Positions 1-10,340 of a stretch of DNA of 64,000 bases are shown one piece after another. The DNA comes from Coenobita brevimanus (lineage: Eukaryota; Arthropoda; Malacostraca; Decapoda; Coenobitidae). The first letter of the stretch is position 1. The number at the start of each line of letters is the position of its first letter. The DNA lies in NCBI GenBank assembly GCA_032717465.1, contig CM064664.1:4721173-4785172 (forward strand). Reading direction: 5' to 3'. The notes below the pieces were generated by a model, which was not told the DNA's origin, did no database searches, and saw only the letters and a program-made list of their open reading frames with translations. Position numbers and translations under genes: made by a program.

Positions 1-99
1 AGGGGGGGGGGGAGAGTCGAGGCGGTGCAGCAGGCTGCATGTTTTCAGTTAAAGAGGGAGGGGATATCCTAGTGTGTAATCGGGTCTATATAAAGATAG

Positions 100-1290
100 T
101 AAAAATTAATAGGTTTAGTGAAGAAGTATCTAGAGAAGGGAAAGAAAGTGTATGCTGCTTTTATGGAATTGGAGAAAGCTTATGACAGAATAGATAGGCA
201 AGGTATGTGGAAGGTATTAAGAATATATGGAGTGGAGGGGAAATTGTTGAGTACTGTGAAGAGTATGTACGAAGGAGCTAGGGCTACGGTGCGAGTGGAT
301 GGTGAGCTGAGTGAGTTCTTTGATCTCAGTGAGAGACTGAAACAGGGTTGTGTGATATCTCCATGGCTGTTTATTATATACATGGATAGGGTTGTAAAGG
401 AGGTGCAAGGTAGGGCAGTGGATATGGGGGTGGCTGTAATGAATGAGGGAGAGATTTGGAGGATTCTGATGTTGTTGTTTGCTGATGATACAGTGTTGTT
501 GAGTAAAGATGAATGGGAGTTCCAAGGTTTGGTGAATGAATTTGTGACAGTGTGTAGGAGGAGGAAGCTGAAAGTTAATGTAAACAAAAGTAAAGTTATG
601 GTGTTTGAGAGGAATGAAGTCACAGAATGTACAATGAGGTTGGATGGTGAGGATAGGGAGAATGTGAGTGCATTCAAGTACTTGGGTAGTGTGATGAGTA
701 AGGATGGAACTTTGGGGGATGAAGTGCGTGAAAGGGTACAGCAGGGAAGGAAGGTTGTTGATTCACTGAAAGCAGTGATGAGAAATAGGGAGGTGAGTAT
801 GGAAGTTAAGAAGTCACTCCATGATAGTACTGTGATCCCTACCCTGACGTATGGAAGAGAGGCGTGGACCTTGCAAGAGGGGAACAAGTCAAGAGTGAGA
901 GCAGTGGAAATGAGTTACTTGAAAGGAGCATGTGGAGTGACATGGAGGGACAGGTTGAGGACTAAAAAAGTGAAAGAACGTTGTGGAGTGGATGTGGATG
1001 TGGTTGAGAAGATTAGAAGAAATACACTGAGGTGGGTTGGACATGTTGAGAGAATGGAGAATGAAAGACTGACTAAGACGGTGTATGTAGATAAGGTGGA
1101 GGGAGGGAGAGGGAGGGGTAGACAGAGGATGAGGTGGAGGGATGGAGTTGAGAGGTAATTGAGGGAAGGGGAGGGGTGAGTTGGGGGAAGGGTATTCAAA
1201 TGGTGGGTGACAGCAACTTGGAGGCGTTTTGTCTGTGGCCACCCTTTGCGGGATTAGGGCGTCGGGCTATAGATAGAGAGATAGATTATT
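100..1290 (+). mobile_element. RTE-like LINE copy A1, 5'-truncated
   Basis: This is the 3' part of a non-LTR retrotransposon of local family A. It starts inside the RT domain, runs through the thumb and the C-terminal Cys/Arg-rich region, and ends in a short 3' UTR (gtctgtggccaccc... then atagatagagagatagat). The same 3' UTR and GATA-type tail occur in copies A2 (10.54 kb), A3 (31.7 kb) and A4 (51.2 kb), which fixes the element end near 1290. The C-terminal style (YGxEAWTL, GHVERM, GRGRxRMRWRDGVE) is that of the RTE/BovB group. The endonuclease and the RT fingers are missing. The first 100 bases hold a G-run and nothing else recognisable. Confidence 0.8.
118..1158 (+). CDS. Reverse transcriptase, C-terminal part (RTE-like family A)
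   Basis: The frame is open for 346 codons to a TAA. It encodes RT palm, thumb and C-terminal region. The first conserved block LEKAYDRID is near residues 18-26, the QGCVISPWLF block begins near 76, and the catalytic box LLFADDTVLL has FADD at residues 121-124, so both catalytic aspartates are present. YLGSVMSKDG and YGREAWTL follow, then a basic tail GRGRGRQRMRWRDGVER. RT copies element RNA onto nicked chromosomal DNA. There is no genuine start codon here: the first codon is GTG inside a truncated protein, so this is a fragment of an ORF2-type polyprotein and not an independent gene. The long open frame suggests a fairly young copy. Confidence 0.75.
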   Translation: MKKYLEKGKKVYAAFMELEKAYDRIDRQGMWKVLRIYGVEGKLLSTVKSMYEGARATVRVDGELSEFFDLSERLKQGCVISPWLFIIYMDRVVKEVQGRAVDMGVAVMNEGEIWRILMLLFADDTVLLSKDEWEFQGLVNEFVTVCRRRKLKVNVNKSKVMVFERNEVTECTMRLDGEDRENVSAFKYLGSVMSKDGTLGDEVRERVQQGRKVVDSLKAVMRNREVSMEVKKSLHDSTVIPTLTYGREAWTLQEGNKSRVRAVEMSYLKGACGVTWRDRLRTKKVKERCGVDVDVVEKIRRNTLRWVGHVERMENERLTKTVYVDKVEGGRGRGRQRMRWRDGVER

Positions 1291-1322
1291 ATTTAGGATT
1301 AATGATATCATTGACACCTTAA

Positions 1323-1465
1323 CCCTTTAACCACGGGCATTGATTTGACTCGACTCCCCCACCCCCCCGGGGGTTCCAGCCAAAATGGAAACAAACTTTA
1401 ATCCTTTATAACTCTGCACAGAATAATAAGGTACCATTAGAAAGTACTAACCTTCAGCTTTGCAA

Positions 1466-1467
<2 letters not shown>
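1323..1467 (+). mobile_element. Left end of a TTAA MITE (CCCTTTAACC family)
   Basis: A TTAA at 1319-1322 is followed by CCCTTTAACCACGGGCATTG and about 125 bp that closely match the left end of the complete MITE at 57025-58051 (shared stretches include tataactctgcacagaat and aaggtaccattagaaag). The copy breaks off where a (TA)n run begins. No right end is present nearby. Confidence 0.7.

Positions 1468-1536
<69 letters not shown>
1468..1536. repeat. (TA)n microsatellite
   Basis: About 69 bp of nearly pure TA. It joins the MITE end on the left to RTE-B1 on the right. On the minus strand it abuts the RT codons for the FNIYMDG block, whose own DNA is TA-rich. Confidence 0.95.
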
Positions 1537-1543
<7 letters not shown>

Positions 1544-2422
1544 TGAACAACCATGGGGACGTCTCACAACCACACCGATCGTGAACCATTCACTTAGATG
1601 CCCATTTACCCTTACACATGCTTCACTACCATCATAAAAACTGTTGACGGCACCTAGCAGCTGACCATCTACGCCGTACATGTTCAAAACTTTCAACAAT
1701 CCTTCTCTGTCCACTTTGACGTATGCTTTTTCCAGATCTATAAATGCCATCAACATCTTATGGTCCTTCTCCCAAGCTTTCTCTGCTATCTGTCTCACTG
1801 CAATTATTTGATCCACACATCCTCTGCCACTCCTAAAGCCACCCTGTTCATCACTCACTAGGACTTCTGATATCTCTCTTACTTTCTCTAGAATAATTCT
1901 TCCATATACCTTCCCTACCACACTCAATAAATTTATACCACGATCATTCTTGCACTCACTTCGCTTACCTTTATTTTTGTACAGGGGTACAATAACAGCC
2001 TTTTTCCACTCTGCAGGCACAGTTTCACTCATCCATGCCTTCTTACATATCTCCAACAAGCACTTCATTCCACTCCCTCCACTACACTTAAGTATCTCTG
2101 CATGCACCCTATCAACCCCAGCTGCTTTCCCATTTTTCAGTCGCTTCACAGCACTCTTCACCTGTGCGAGTGTCATGTCTGTTGTCACTGCATTACTTCT
2201 CAGCACACTCCCCAAACCAATCATGTTTACAGCTGCTCTGCTCTCTCTTTTCCCATTGATCAGGCTTTCAAAATATTCTTTCCATCTGGTCCTTACGTCA
2301 TCCCCATGGGTTAATAATCTACCACCTACATCCTTCACACCATCACATTCTTTTTCTGCTTTATCGTCTACATTTCCGCACCTCTTTCCAGAATAACTTC
2401 CTATTTTCAGAGTAGTTTGCAT
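1537..2422 (-). pseudogene. Reverse transcriptase, N-terminal half (family B)
   Basis: The frame carries RT fingers and the first part of the palm. AVKRLKNGKAAGVDRVHAEI is the entry motif, followed by EWKKAVIVPLYKNKGKRSEC, the block INLLSVVGKVYGRI, EEQGGFRSGRGCVDQI-like sequence and FIDLEKAYVKVDREGLLKVL, which contains the first catalytic Asp region. It is truncated before FADD, so it cannot be active. It is continuous with the endonuclease upstream through a stop-containing spacer. Confidence 0.7.
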
Positions 2423-2479
2423 TCATTGTTCTTCCTAGATCCTCATTTACCTCCTTCTTTTTACTCTTCACTAGTCTCT

Positions 2480-2716
2480 TTATGTGCTTTTTGCTCTCAT
2501 CATATTCAGTTCTTCAATTGAACCCCTGTCCTGTAACAACATTAACCACTTCTTCCTCTTTTCCTTCACCGCTCTCATAACCTCCTCTTCCCACCATGCT
2601 GTACTTATCTTCTTTGTTGTTACTCTTGCCACACCACACACCGCCTTAGCATTCCTAACTAAGGAATCCCTATATGCATTCCACAGGCTGTCCAGATCCA
2701 TTTCATTCCATTTCAC
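2480..2716 (-). pseudogene. Endonuclease-RT spacer (family B)
   Basis: An open stretch of 78 codons includes TTKKISTAWWEEEVMRAVKEKRKKWL. This matches the tryptophan-rich linker usually found between endonuclease and RT in RTE-like ORFs (compare the WWWIEEVQDSINRKK linker in copy D). It is separated from the neighbouring domains by frame breaks. Confidence 0.6.
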
Positions 2717-2787
2717 TAATTCTATCTCCTCATCTACTTTGATCTAGTAATCATCTGCCATTTCTTTGATCCTCAGCTTCTCAACTT

Positions 2788-3642
2788 TCAGTCTTTCTCC
2801 CTGACTGCTCCTCTCTCTCTTCTGATCCATCTCACTCCTCTCAGCTTGATCTTGCATACCACAATCATATGATCTGACAGACCTTCACATCGTCCTCTCA
2901 CGGCCCTCGTATCAGCAACCATTCCCATCAATAACCTTTCTATGAGCACGTAATCAATCAGGCTTCTTTCAACACGATCCTCGTTCCCTCTATACCATGT
3001 ATATTTATGTGTATCTCTGTGTTTGAAATACGAGGTGCAAATGCACAACCTCCTCTCCTGACACATATCCTTTAGTCTCTTCCCATTATGATTTTCTCCT
3101 GGTACTCCATAACAACCCATTGTGTCATCCTTAGGACCATTCCCTACAATTCCATTCATATCCCCCATTACGATCACTTTATAGCTCCTGGGCATTTCTC
3201 CCACTACTGCACCTAGCTCATCCCAAAACCTGCGTTTCTCACTCCTGTCCTCACACCGGGCATACGTTACAATCACTGCCACTTTCACCGTCTCATATTT
3301 GAACATGACATATATACACCTCAAGCTGACACATTTGTAGTCTCTCATTCCACTCTGCCGCACCTCATTCATCAACAAAGCAACTCCTTCCTTGCATCTT
3401 CCTCTCCCATTCGTTCCCAATCTTACACATTTCACACCCATGCACTCCACCATTTCACACCCTTCCATATTCGTTTCACACAATGTCATCACGGCATATC
3501 TCGCACTGTTGAACACATTCACCACTTCCACCCTCTTGCTCTCCTCATTCACACCTCTCACATTCCACATGGCCACGTGAGTCTGCCCATTTGGTTGGGG
3601 CCTTGGATAGGTTTTGCGCCCTCCGAGGCTTTCTGAAACCAC
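2788..3642 (-). CDS. APE-type endonuclease domain (RTE-like family B)
   Basis: The frame is open for 284 codons and encodes an exonuclease-endonuclease-phosphatase fold that nicks target DNA for target-primed reverse transcription. Catalytic landmarks are in order: the N-terminal MWNVRG with Asn near residue 27, the metal-binding Glu in LCETNM near 56, the GDMNG motif near 160-164, and the closing SDHMI with Asp-His at 257-258. All key residues appear present. The start used is only a likely upstream limit, because the real ORF would continue into the spacer and RT. The equivalent domain in copy B2 (49.2-49.5 kb) retains the same GDMNGIVG motif. Confidence 0.7.
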   Translation of the reverse strand: MVSESLGGRKTYPRPQPNGQTHVAMWNVRGVNEESKRVEVVNVFNSARYAVMTLCETNMEGCEMVECMGVKCVRLGTNGRGRCKEGVALLMNEVRQSGMRDYKCVSLRCIYVMFKYETVKVAVIVTYARCEDRSEKRRFWDELGAVVGEMPRSYKVIVMGDMNGIVGNGPKDDTMGCYGVPGENHNGKRLKDMCQERRLCICTSYFKHRDTHKYTWYRGNEDRVERSLIDYVLIERLLMGMVADTRAVRGRCEGLSDHMIVVCKIKLRGVRWIRRERGAVREKD

Positions 3643-3709
3643 TGCCGTGATTAAGTGATTTTGGATTGGGGAATCTGGGGAACACTTAACCCCACAAGAA
3701 ACCCCGATT

Positions 3710-3860
3710 ATATGGTTACCACCCAGCGTAGTAAATGGTTTCCTGGGTACAGGAAACCATTTGGCTTGTCACTCAGTGTAGGGATCATATGGCATAGCTA
3801 CATTGAATGAGTAGATGATGTGCACCCCAACTTACCATATATATAGTTTATAATATAAAA
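3710..3860. repeat. Dispersed repeat fragment
   Basis: The block ggttaccacccagcgtagtaaatgg...ggaaaccatttggcttgtcac recurs in diverged form at 52240-52390, and its reverse complement lies at 27260-27312 next to a SINE. The family is not recognised. It has no coding capacity. Confidence 0.55.
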
Positions 3861-4245
3861 AAGGTATAGGTTTAAGAAAACACTCAGGTTACACTGCTAG
3901 TGAACATGCAGTACAATTGCAAATATGTGTTATGGTAATACAGTGCAGTATACATGCAAATTGGATTTGTTGTGATAGTAAACTAGAAATTACCTTGTGC
4001 CATTCCTCTAGTGCACTAAAGAATTGCCCTAGCAAGTTAATTCACCACAGAAGAATATAGAATATAAGAAAAAGTACAGGCTTAAGGAAATGATCTCAGG
4101 ATAAGGTGCATGAACTCTCAGTACAAGTGCCAGAAATAAAGAAATTATTTTCAGGTTATAGTGGAAATGAACTTGCATTACAAGTGGAAGTATGTGCAAC
4201 GGTAATATAGTGTAATATTAGTGCAAATTGGTTTTCTTTGATACT
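3860..4245. repeat. Tandem repeat, about 190-bp unit, two copies
   Basis: Two diverged units share aggtttaagaaaa/aggcttaaggaaa, caggttacactg/caggttatagtgg, and tggtaatacagtg/cggtaatatagtg followed by a Cattggatttg-type block. A third partial unit (tagtttgttgtgatagtaaacta) appears at 8475-8600, just beyond the J1/J2 LINE block, so that block probably inserted into this array. Confidence 0.5.
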
Positions 4246-4249
4246 TTTT

Positions 4250-7200
4250 ATATACTTCTGCAGAATCGCAACCTTTCCTTTATTTCTGTCTCCGCTGAAT
4301 GCCCCCCTCTCTCCCTCAAAACTTCACCTTCTGCCCATTACTGAGAATCAGCTGTCTAAGGTGACGTAAAGGAAACCCTCCTCTGTATCCTCCTACTTTT
4401 TGTATACTCACTTCAAAGCGAAAAGTGGCTGTTGTGTATATGTACACATCAACATATCGTGCACCCAAGTTCCTGTACTTTAGTCTTCTGAATTCTCTAG
4501 TCTCTAGGTTCGTCTGTCCTACCATTCTCTGACTAAGTATATTTGTACTGTTTCTTATCTGCTACTTCTGCTGATAATGACAGATTCTTTGACAATTTTA
4601 TTTCTAAGATGGAACATCCTGTCAGTTTCTTCTTTCCCTGAAGTCTCCAATCTAGGCGATTTCAGTGTTCACCACAACCTTTGGCTCTCCTCTCCTATCA
4701 CTGATCCACGTACAAGGCTACACCTTTTCCATCCTTAATGACCAAGAGCAACATGGACAGCACCCGACCTACATTGCTAACAGTCGTGTAGAGAGTTCCA
4801 ACGAACCTGACCAATTCCTTGCACCTAATCCTTCGGCTTATGCTGTTAATGTTTTCTCTCCATTGGGCTCCTCTGATTGCAGTCTTATCACCTTAACAGT
4901 CCTGTCACCTCAGTAAGGCCTGTGATTCATCCCAATAAGTGGCTACTTTGACATTTTGAAGTTGCTGATTGGGAGGACCTCAGACAGTACATATTTTATT
5001 CCCTGGAATGGTTATTGCTTCCATGGCCGAAAATCATCTGAGTGTGCCTCATGCATTACATTGGTTATTCTCTCAGGTATGGAAACATACATTTCTCTCT
5101 TTTATCCTGTGACTAATGTAAAGAAAATCTTTAATTAAGCTTGTTAAAATCCCGTCCACATCAAGGAAAGGGCCTTCAAAAGATACCGGAGCCAACCCAT
5201 CCCTGAATCTCATCACTTATGTTTCTGGCTGGAATTACGTTAAGTCCGTTCATCACTCTGCTAAATATAATATCAGTCGTACTAACTCAGCTTCCTCCTG
5301 CTCCTTCCGATGCTTGCCAGATACCTTTCTAACAACTTTACTTCGTTATCCTTTCCTCCTTTTTTCCACTCCAACGACTCTGCAACTGCTTCTTCTATTG
5401 ATAAAGCAGATTTCTTTGCTCTGAATTTCTCCTTCATTTCCACCTTAAACGATTCTGGTGCTGTTCCTCTAGTACTTCCTCCCTCTTACTTCCTCAAGGC
5501 TGACATTAAAATTTCTTCAGTTGATGTGTTTTCTGCCATTACTGGCGTTAATGCCGACAAGGCAGGTGGGCCTGATAGGGTGCTGATGGGGTCCCTCCAG
5601 TTGTCCTCAAGTGCTGTTCTTCTGTGCTTACATCCTGCCTAGGTTAACTCTGTCGCCTTTGTCTGTCAACTTGTACCTTTTCTTCTTGCTGGAATTTTCA
5701 TGTTATGTAAGGTTGATCATTTTCAGCCCTCTGACTGTCGTCCTATCTTGTTAATGCAAGGCAGAAGAAACAAGAGGCCAGGAGCCTGTAAATTTCTCCC
5801 TCCAAGAAAAAATAAACAATTGATTAGAGAGCCAGATACAAGACTGTTCCTTTTGAGGTCCCTGGACACACTGCAGTTGAAAGACTGGAGATCAATGGCA
5901 GTAGGAAGTACAGATAGTGGTAACCTGTTGCATAAATGAAAGACTGGGAGTAACGGTTAACTCTTGACTTAGAGAATTGGACAGAAAAGGGATGAGAATT
6001 TGTTGTTAGGTGGGTGCTATGCACCCGCCATAATACAGGAGGGATGCAACCATACAGTTCAGACGAGCTGTGACCATTGAAGTAGCGACTGAAAAGAGAT
6101 AAAGATGCAACAGTACAGTGAAGATAAAGAGGTTGAAGGGAGCTAATAAGAGGAGGAGAGTTGATGAGACGAAAAGCTTTTGACTCCACCTTGTTGCAAA
6201 GAGCTGTATATGAGGAGCCTGACCACACATGAGAGTTGTACTCTACACTGGGGTGAATAAAACCCGTGCATGAAGTCAACATCTATGCAGGGGTAAATAT
6301 GGGTCGGAGTCAGCTTAGCACACCTAATCTCTTGGAAGCAGATTTTACAAGAGAGGTAATATGTTATTTCCACGATAAATCCCGAGAGAATGAAGCCCCA
6401 AGTATGTTCTAAGATGATCCAGGAATAAGCTGGATATTGCTGAAAATTAGATAGTACTCCTGTGGAAGATTTTGTTGGGTTGATAGATGTAAGAACTGAG
6501 CTTTTAAACCATTAAAAACAACAAGATTACTTTTACCCCAATCAGAGATATGAGCCAAGTCAGACATCATGAGTGCCACAGCCTCATCCCTTGTTTGTTG
6601 AAGTACGTGCTGAGATGGACGCTGTGGGAAGAGAATGGAAAGGTGAAGGGTGGAGTCATCAGCATATGAGTGGATGGAGTTAGATGTACAGCATAGATGG
6701 TTATTGATGAACCAAAGAGAGAGAGCTGGTGATAGGACAGAACCCTGAGGAACACCACTATTGATAGCTCCAGGAAAAGAACGGTGGCAGTCTACAGCAG
6801 CAGCTATAGTGCAACCCAACAGGAAGCTATAGATAAAGGCACAGATAGAAGAAAAGAATCAGTAAGAGGGCAGTTTGGAAAGCAAAGATTTATGTCAGAC
6901 TCGATCGAAAGCCTTTGAGATGTCAAGTGCAGTGACAAAGCTTTCGCCAAGGTCCTGAAAGGAGGATGACCACGAGTCTGAAAGGTAGATGAAAAGATCG
7001 CCAGTGTAGCATTCCTGGCGGAACCCATACTTACGATCGGAAAGAACGTTGTGACAGGAAAGATCCTTTAAAATTTTTTGGTTAAGAATAGGCTCAAAAA
7101 CTTTTGAAATACATGCTGTTAAAGAATTGCACTAACATCCTGTATTTGTAAGGTGTTTGAAACTATTCGGTAATAAAAAGAAATGATTAAAGCACCTCTC

Positions 7201-8460
7201 CTACCACAGCCTTCTCTGATTGTCATTAAGGGCTCAGGCAGGGGTGCTCCACTGGCTATCTTTTCACCTTCCTTCAAGAATCCTGGTCATCCTCCTTTAG
7301 GAAATTCGGTGAAAGATTTGTCATTGCGCTTGTCATCACAAAAGCTTTCTATCGAGCCTGGCATAAATTTCAAATTTACTGGCCTCTAACGGTTTCAGTT
7401 CTATAAGTGCCTCTATCTCTAGTCGTTCTATAGCTGCTGTTGTAGACTGCCACTGTTCTCCTCAAGCTATCAATAATGGTGTTCCTTAGGGCACTGGTCT
7501 GTCACTAACTCTCTGCCTTCTATTCATCAATGACCCATCAAGGTTTATATGTAACCCTAACCACTCATATACTGATGACTCTACCCCTCACCTTTCCATC
7601 TACTTCCCGCAGCGTCCATCTCAATAATTACTTCAACAACCGAGAGAGGAGTCTATGGCACACTTACTATCTGACTTGGCTCATACCTCTGATTCGGGTA
7701 AAAGTAATCTTGTTTTTAATGCATTGAAAACCCAATTCTTACATGTTTCTACTCATTAAAATCTACCATAGGAATATCCTCTAATTTTTAATAATACCCA
7801 AATCATTCCTAGATCATCTTTGAACATACTTGGTGTTTCATTCTCTCGGGATTTATCTTGGAAAGATCATATTACTTCCCTTTATAAAATCTGTTTCCAA
7901 GTGATTAGATGTGCTATGTTGACTCTGTACCTTCTTTACCCCTGCACAGTTGTTGACTTTAAACAGGGGTTTTATTTGCCCTTGTGTACACCACTACTTA
8001 AGTGTGTAGGGGGGCCCCCCTCATACAACAAAAGTCAAAGACTTTTCATATTATTAACTCCCCTCCTCTTAACTGGCTGCCTTCAACCCCTATCTCTTTG
8101 CCCTGCTGTTGCATAGTTGTCTCTTTTCTTTCGTTAATTCAATGGTCACTGGTCTTCTGAATTCTCTGCTGGCATCCCTCAACCACTATGGCAGGCAGGT
8201 AGCACCAGTGTAGACGCAAACTCTTATCTCTTTCCTGTCCAACCCTCTAATGCAAGAGTTAACTGTTAATGCCAGTCCTTTATGTTTACAGCAGGTCAGC
8301 TCTAGAACTGTCGTCCTCTGTCTGTTTACCTTACTGCCTGTGACCTCCAGTCTTTTAAATGCTGTGTCCAAGGATCTTGAACAGATCCTCAATTTGGGAA
8401 TCTATTATCGTGTATTTACTTTTACTTAGAGGAATCAGTTTGCAGGCTTGTAGCTTTTTT
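4250..8460 (+). mobile_element. Jockey/CR1-group LINE copy J1, split by J2
   Basis: The plus-strand element begins near 4255 with a 5' region shared with J3 (18.41 kb) and J5. It carries a broken endonuclease C-terminal half (4640-4920, ending with the [14 protein letters not shown] block as SSDCSLITLT), a spacer, and the RT fingers ending at SDCRPIL near 5752. The RT resumes at 7131 with codons for LTSCICKVFETI and continues to a 3' UTR near 8460. Removing the antisense insert restores the order expected from J5. The RT contains several stops and the YADD box reads YTDDST, so the copy is inactive. Confidence 0.65.
5757..7130 (-). mobile_element. Nested inverted jockey-like LINE copy J2, 5'-truncated
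   Basis: On the minus strand this copy starts in the RT at codons for LTACISKVFEPIL (near 7126), includes FDRV, GVPQGSVLSP-type sequence (6735-6819) and SYADDSTLHLS with intact YADD (about 6640-6680). It then runs through the C-terminal NSHPFSVQFSKSRVNRYSQSF block to a 3' UTR ending near 5757. It interrupts J1. Its 5' truncation falls at the codon homologous to where J1 resumes, so the right junction is an inverted repeat of two related RT segments. Confidence 0.65.
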
Positions 8461-8599
8461 TTTTTCTTACATTAAAAAAAGGAATTGTTGCAATATAATG
8501 CATCATACATGGAAACTTAGTTTGTTGTGATAGTAAACTACTATTTTTTTATGTGTGCAGCTCCTCTTGTGCAGTAAGAACTTAGCCAAATAAGTGCTT

Positions 8600-9700
8600 T
8601 CGAGAAAAGGAAAACTACACGTGTCAGAAATGGACATGACCACAGGGATAGCTTAAGTGAAATGCGACACAGAAAACGTACTCGCAGAGAAAGTAAAATA
8701 AACTGTAATTGCTAGTCATGTGTAATATATCTTGGCATTTCTCTTCTCTCTCCCATCCAACACATTGTAATGCACATTGTCACTCTGAATAAACCGGAAA
8801 AAATGGGCAAATAAACCGAGTTAGCCAAACGTATATGGGGTAATGATTCATTCATGTGGCAGTGCCCGGGAGCAGTGGAGAGGAGTGTCAATTGCAAGTC
8901 GGGCAAGGGGGTGCATGAGTGTATGCGAGCACGGAATCTCTCTTTGTCCCAGGCTGGGGCGAGGGCTGTGAGCTGTAACTACCAACTTGCCCCCGTACGA
9001 AAACATCCTCTCACGACTCCTCAAAATACCTCCATTCATCACCTCCAATCTCCACAATGCCTCCACCTACAGCCGACCTGGAGACATTTACAATGGAAAG
9101 ATGAAGGACAGATGAATAATCTGGTCGTTAATTGAAAGTTCAATATACTCTAATTATGCAGCCATGACTGTTTGAAAAAGCCAGCTTTCAAGGAAAAAAT
9201 GCATACGCGAAGGGCTTGGCTTGTAAGACCGCGAAGATTCAGGGGTTAAGATTGATGAGAGCGTAATACTTGGGAAACTACATTTTGAAGGTGTTGGAGA
9301 TATGATAATGAACGGGAGTGGTACCGATGGTGACTGAAACCCTGTTTGGGGAGCTTGAGTAGATCTACACTTTTTGTAGACTGGTACTGTAGGACAGGTA
9401 GTGCTGACAATTTATTTAAGATTTTGTTTAGAAACTTTTTGTGAGGCACAGGAAGCTAAAAAGTGTTGTGTGAGCTGAGACCAATGATTAGAAAAGATTA
9501 GAATGTTTAAGTGTTGAAGAAGGGGGGGTGTACAGTAGTACACATGGTCAAAATTAGTTTAAGCTTAGCAAAGGATTTAATCAATTTTACTTTTATGACA
9601 AATAAAAAAAAAAGGTAAGCATACATCACTTTCTAATACATGGCATCCTAAAAAAAAATACAAATTAGAATTTTGGCATTAGAGGTACATTCTTCATTCC
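8600..9700. other. No recognisable gene
   Basis: Apart from the repeat remnant ending near 8600, I see no transposon motif, RNA gene or supported exon here. A 72-codon minus-strand frame at 8848-9066 shows no convincing family resemblance. Confidence 0.4.
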
Positions 9701-9712
9701 TGAATACCTTAC

Positions 9713-9948
9713 CGTATGTCAGATGCTGAGGATTCATCATTTACAACCAAGGTGTTCATCATGGAAAATGTCCAGTGGGAAACGAGTAGAGCCCCGAGGT
9801 CCTCCCTGGGCAGGCGAGTGACCACCAGGAGCCTCGTCGACCACACCAGAAGGCGGCCATTCAGGGACCAATCGGCGAACGCTGTGAGGAAGGCTGGGTC
9901 GTCACTCACCACCACCACCATCACACACCACGACACCTGCCGCAGCTG
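9713..9948 (-). CDS. Candidate exon of an ionotropic receptor (IR/iGluR-like), extracellular part
   Basis: On the minus strand an open exon of 236 bp is bounded by an acceptor (gacgtcag, AG at 9950-9949) and a strong donor (tacg|gtaagg, GT at 9712-9711). The peptide contains SWCVMVVVVSDDPAFLTAFA and, further on, RLLVWSTRLLVVTRLPRE and SHWTFSMMN. From memory this is the style of the extracellular ligand-binding region of decapod variant ionotropic receptors (ligand-gated cation channels of chemosensory neurons). It ends in phase 2. It pairs in phase with the exon at 10325-10441. No downstream exon encoding the pore is identifiable, so the gene could be broken or continue outside. It is the best host-gene candidate in the window. 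Confidence 0.5.
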
Positions 9949-9980
9949 CTGACGTCACCATGGTACAAGTGAGCTGTGTG

Positions 9981-10340
9981 ACCTACCTACCTCAGCAGAA
10001 ATGAGATTGACCAACCCACCTCAGCATTAATGTGAGAATAACCTATCCACCTCAGCAGTGCAGTGAGTGACCTACCCTCCCCTGCACTAATGTGAAAGTG
10101 ACCTAAATGCCTCACCAGTTATGTAAGAATAACCTACTCGCCTCATCAGTAATGGGAGTTTGAACTACCCTCCTAAGCAGTAGTGTGAGAGTGGCGAACC
10201 CACCTCAGTAGTAATGACAGAATACCTGACTGCCTCAAGAGTTATGTGAGAGTGACCCACCCGCCACAACAGAAGTGTTGGAGTGACCTTCCCAACTGAG
10301 CAAATGAATGTAAGAGTGACCTACCCGACGAGCCTGGCTG
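9981..10340. repeat. Minisatellite, 31-bp unit, about 12 diverged copies
   Basis: The unit approximates gtgacctacccacctcagc plus agtaatgtgaga, and successive copies measure 29-33 bp. The array fills the interval between the two candidate receptor exons (9949-10324) and slightly overlaps the upstream exon's donor. On the minus strand each unit contains GGTAGGT-like sequence resembling a 5' splice site, the same as the donor in use. Confidence 0.8.

Larger units (their letters stand above)
1537..3660 (-). mobile_element. RTE-like LINE copy B1, lacks RT 3' half
   Basis: Reading on the minus strand, an APE-type endonuclease (3642-2788) is followed by the spacer (2716-2480) and the RT N-terminal half (2422 to 1537). 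The element stops in the RT at the FNIYMDG block, where the (TA)n run begins, so the catalytic FADD box, thumb and 3' UTR are absent. Copy B2 at 46.5-49.5 kb has the complementary part and shows that the family continues past this point. The 5' edge near 3660 is estimated from the start of coding similarity. Confidence 0.75.

Noticed and set aside
180..887. 235-codon minus-strand frame opposite the RTE-A1 RT
   Set aside because: It is the antisense shadow of a purine-rich RT coding region. The plus strand carries ordered RT motifs.
4316..4525. 69-codon minus-strand frame
   Set aside because: It lies antisense to the J1 5' region and lacks any recognisable domain.
8848..9066. 72-codon minus-strand frame containing FSYGGKLVVTA, which could pass for a receptor exon
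   Set aside because: A faint resemblance to IR ligand-binding sequence was considered, but splice sites and phase do not fit with the exon ending at 9713, and the flanking residues do not match.
9600..9640. T-run plus AG at about 9602 (minus strand) as acceptor for the next receptor exon
   Set aside because: The frame after it reaches a stop within six codons and shows no receptor-like residues.
9981..10340. CRISPR-like array
   Set aside because: Repeats are contiguous, diverged and without spacers; this is a minisatellite in a eukaryotic intron.
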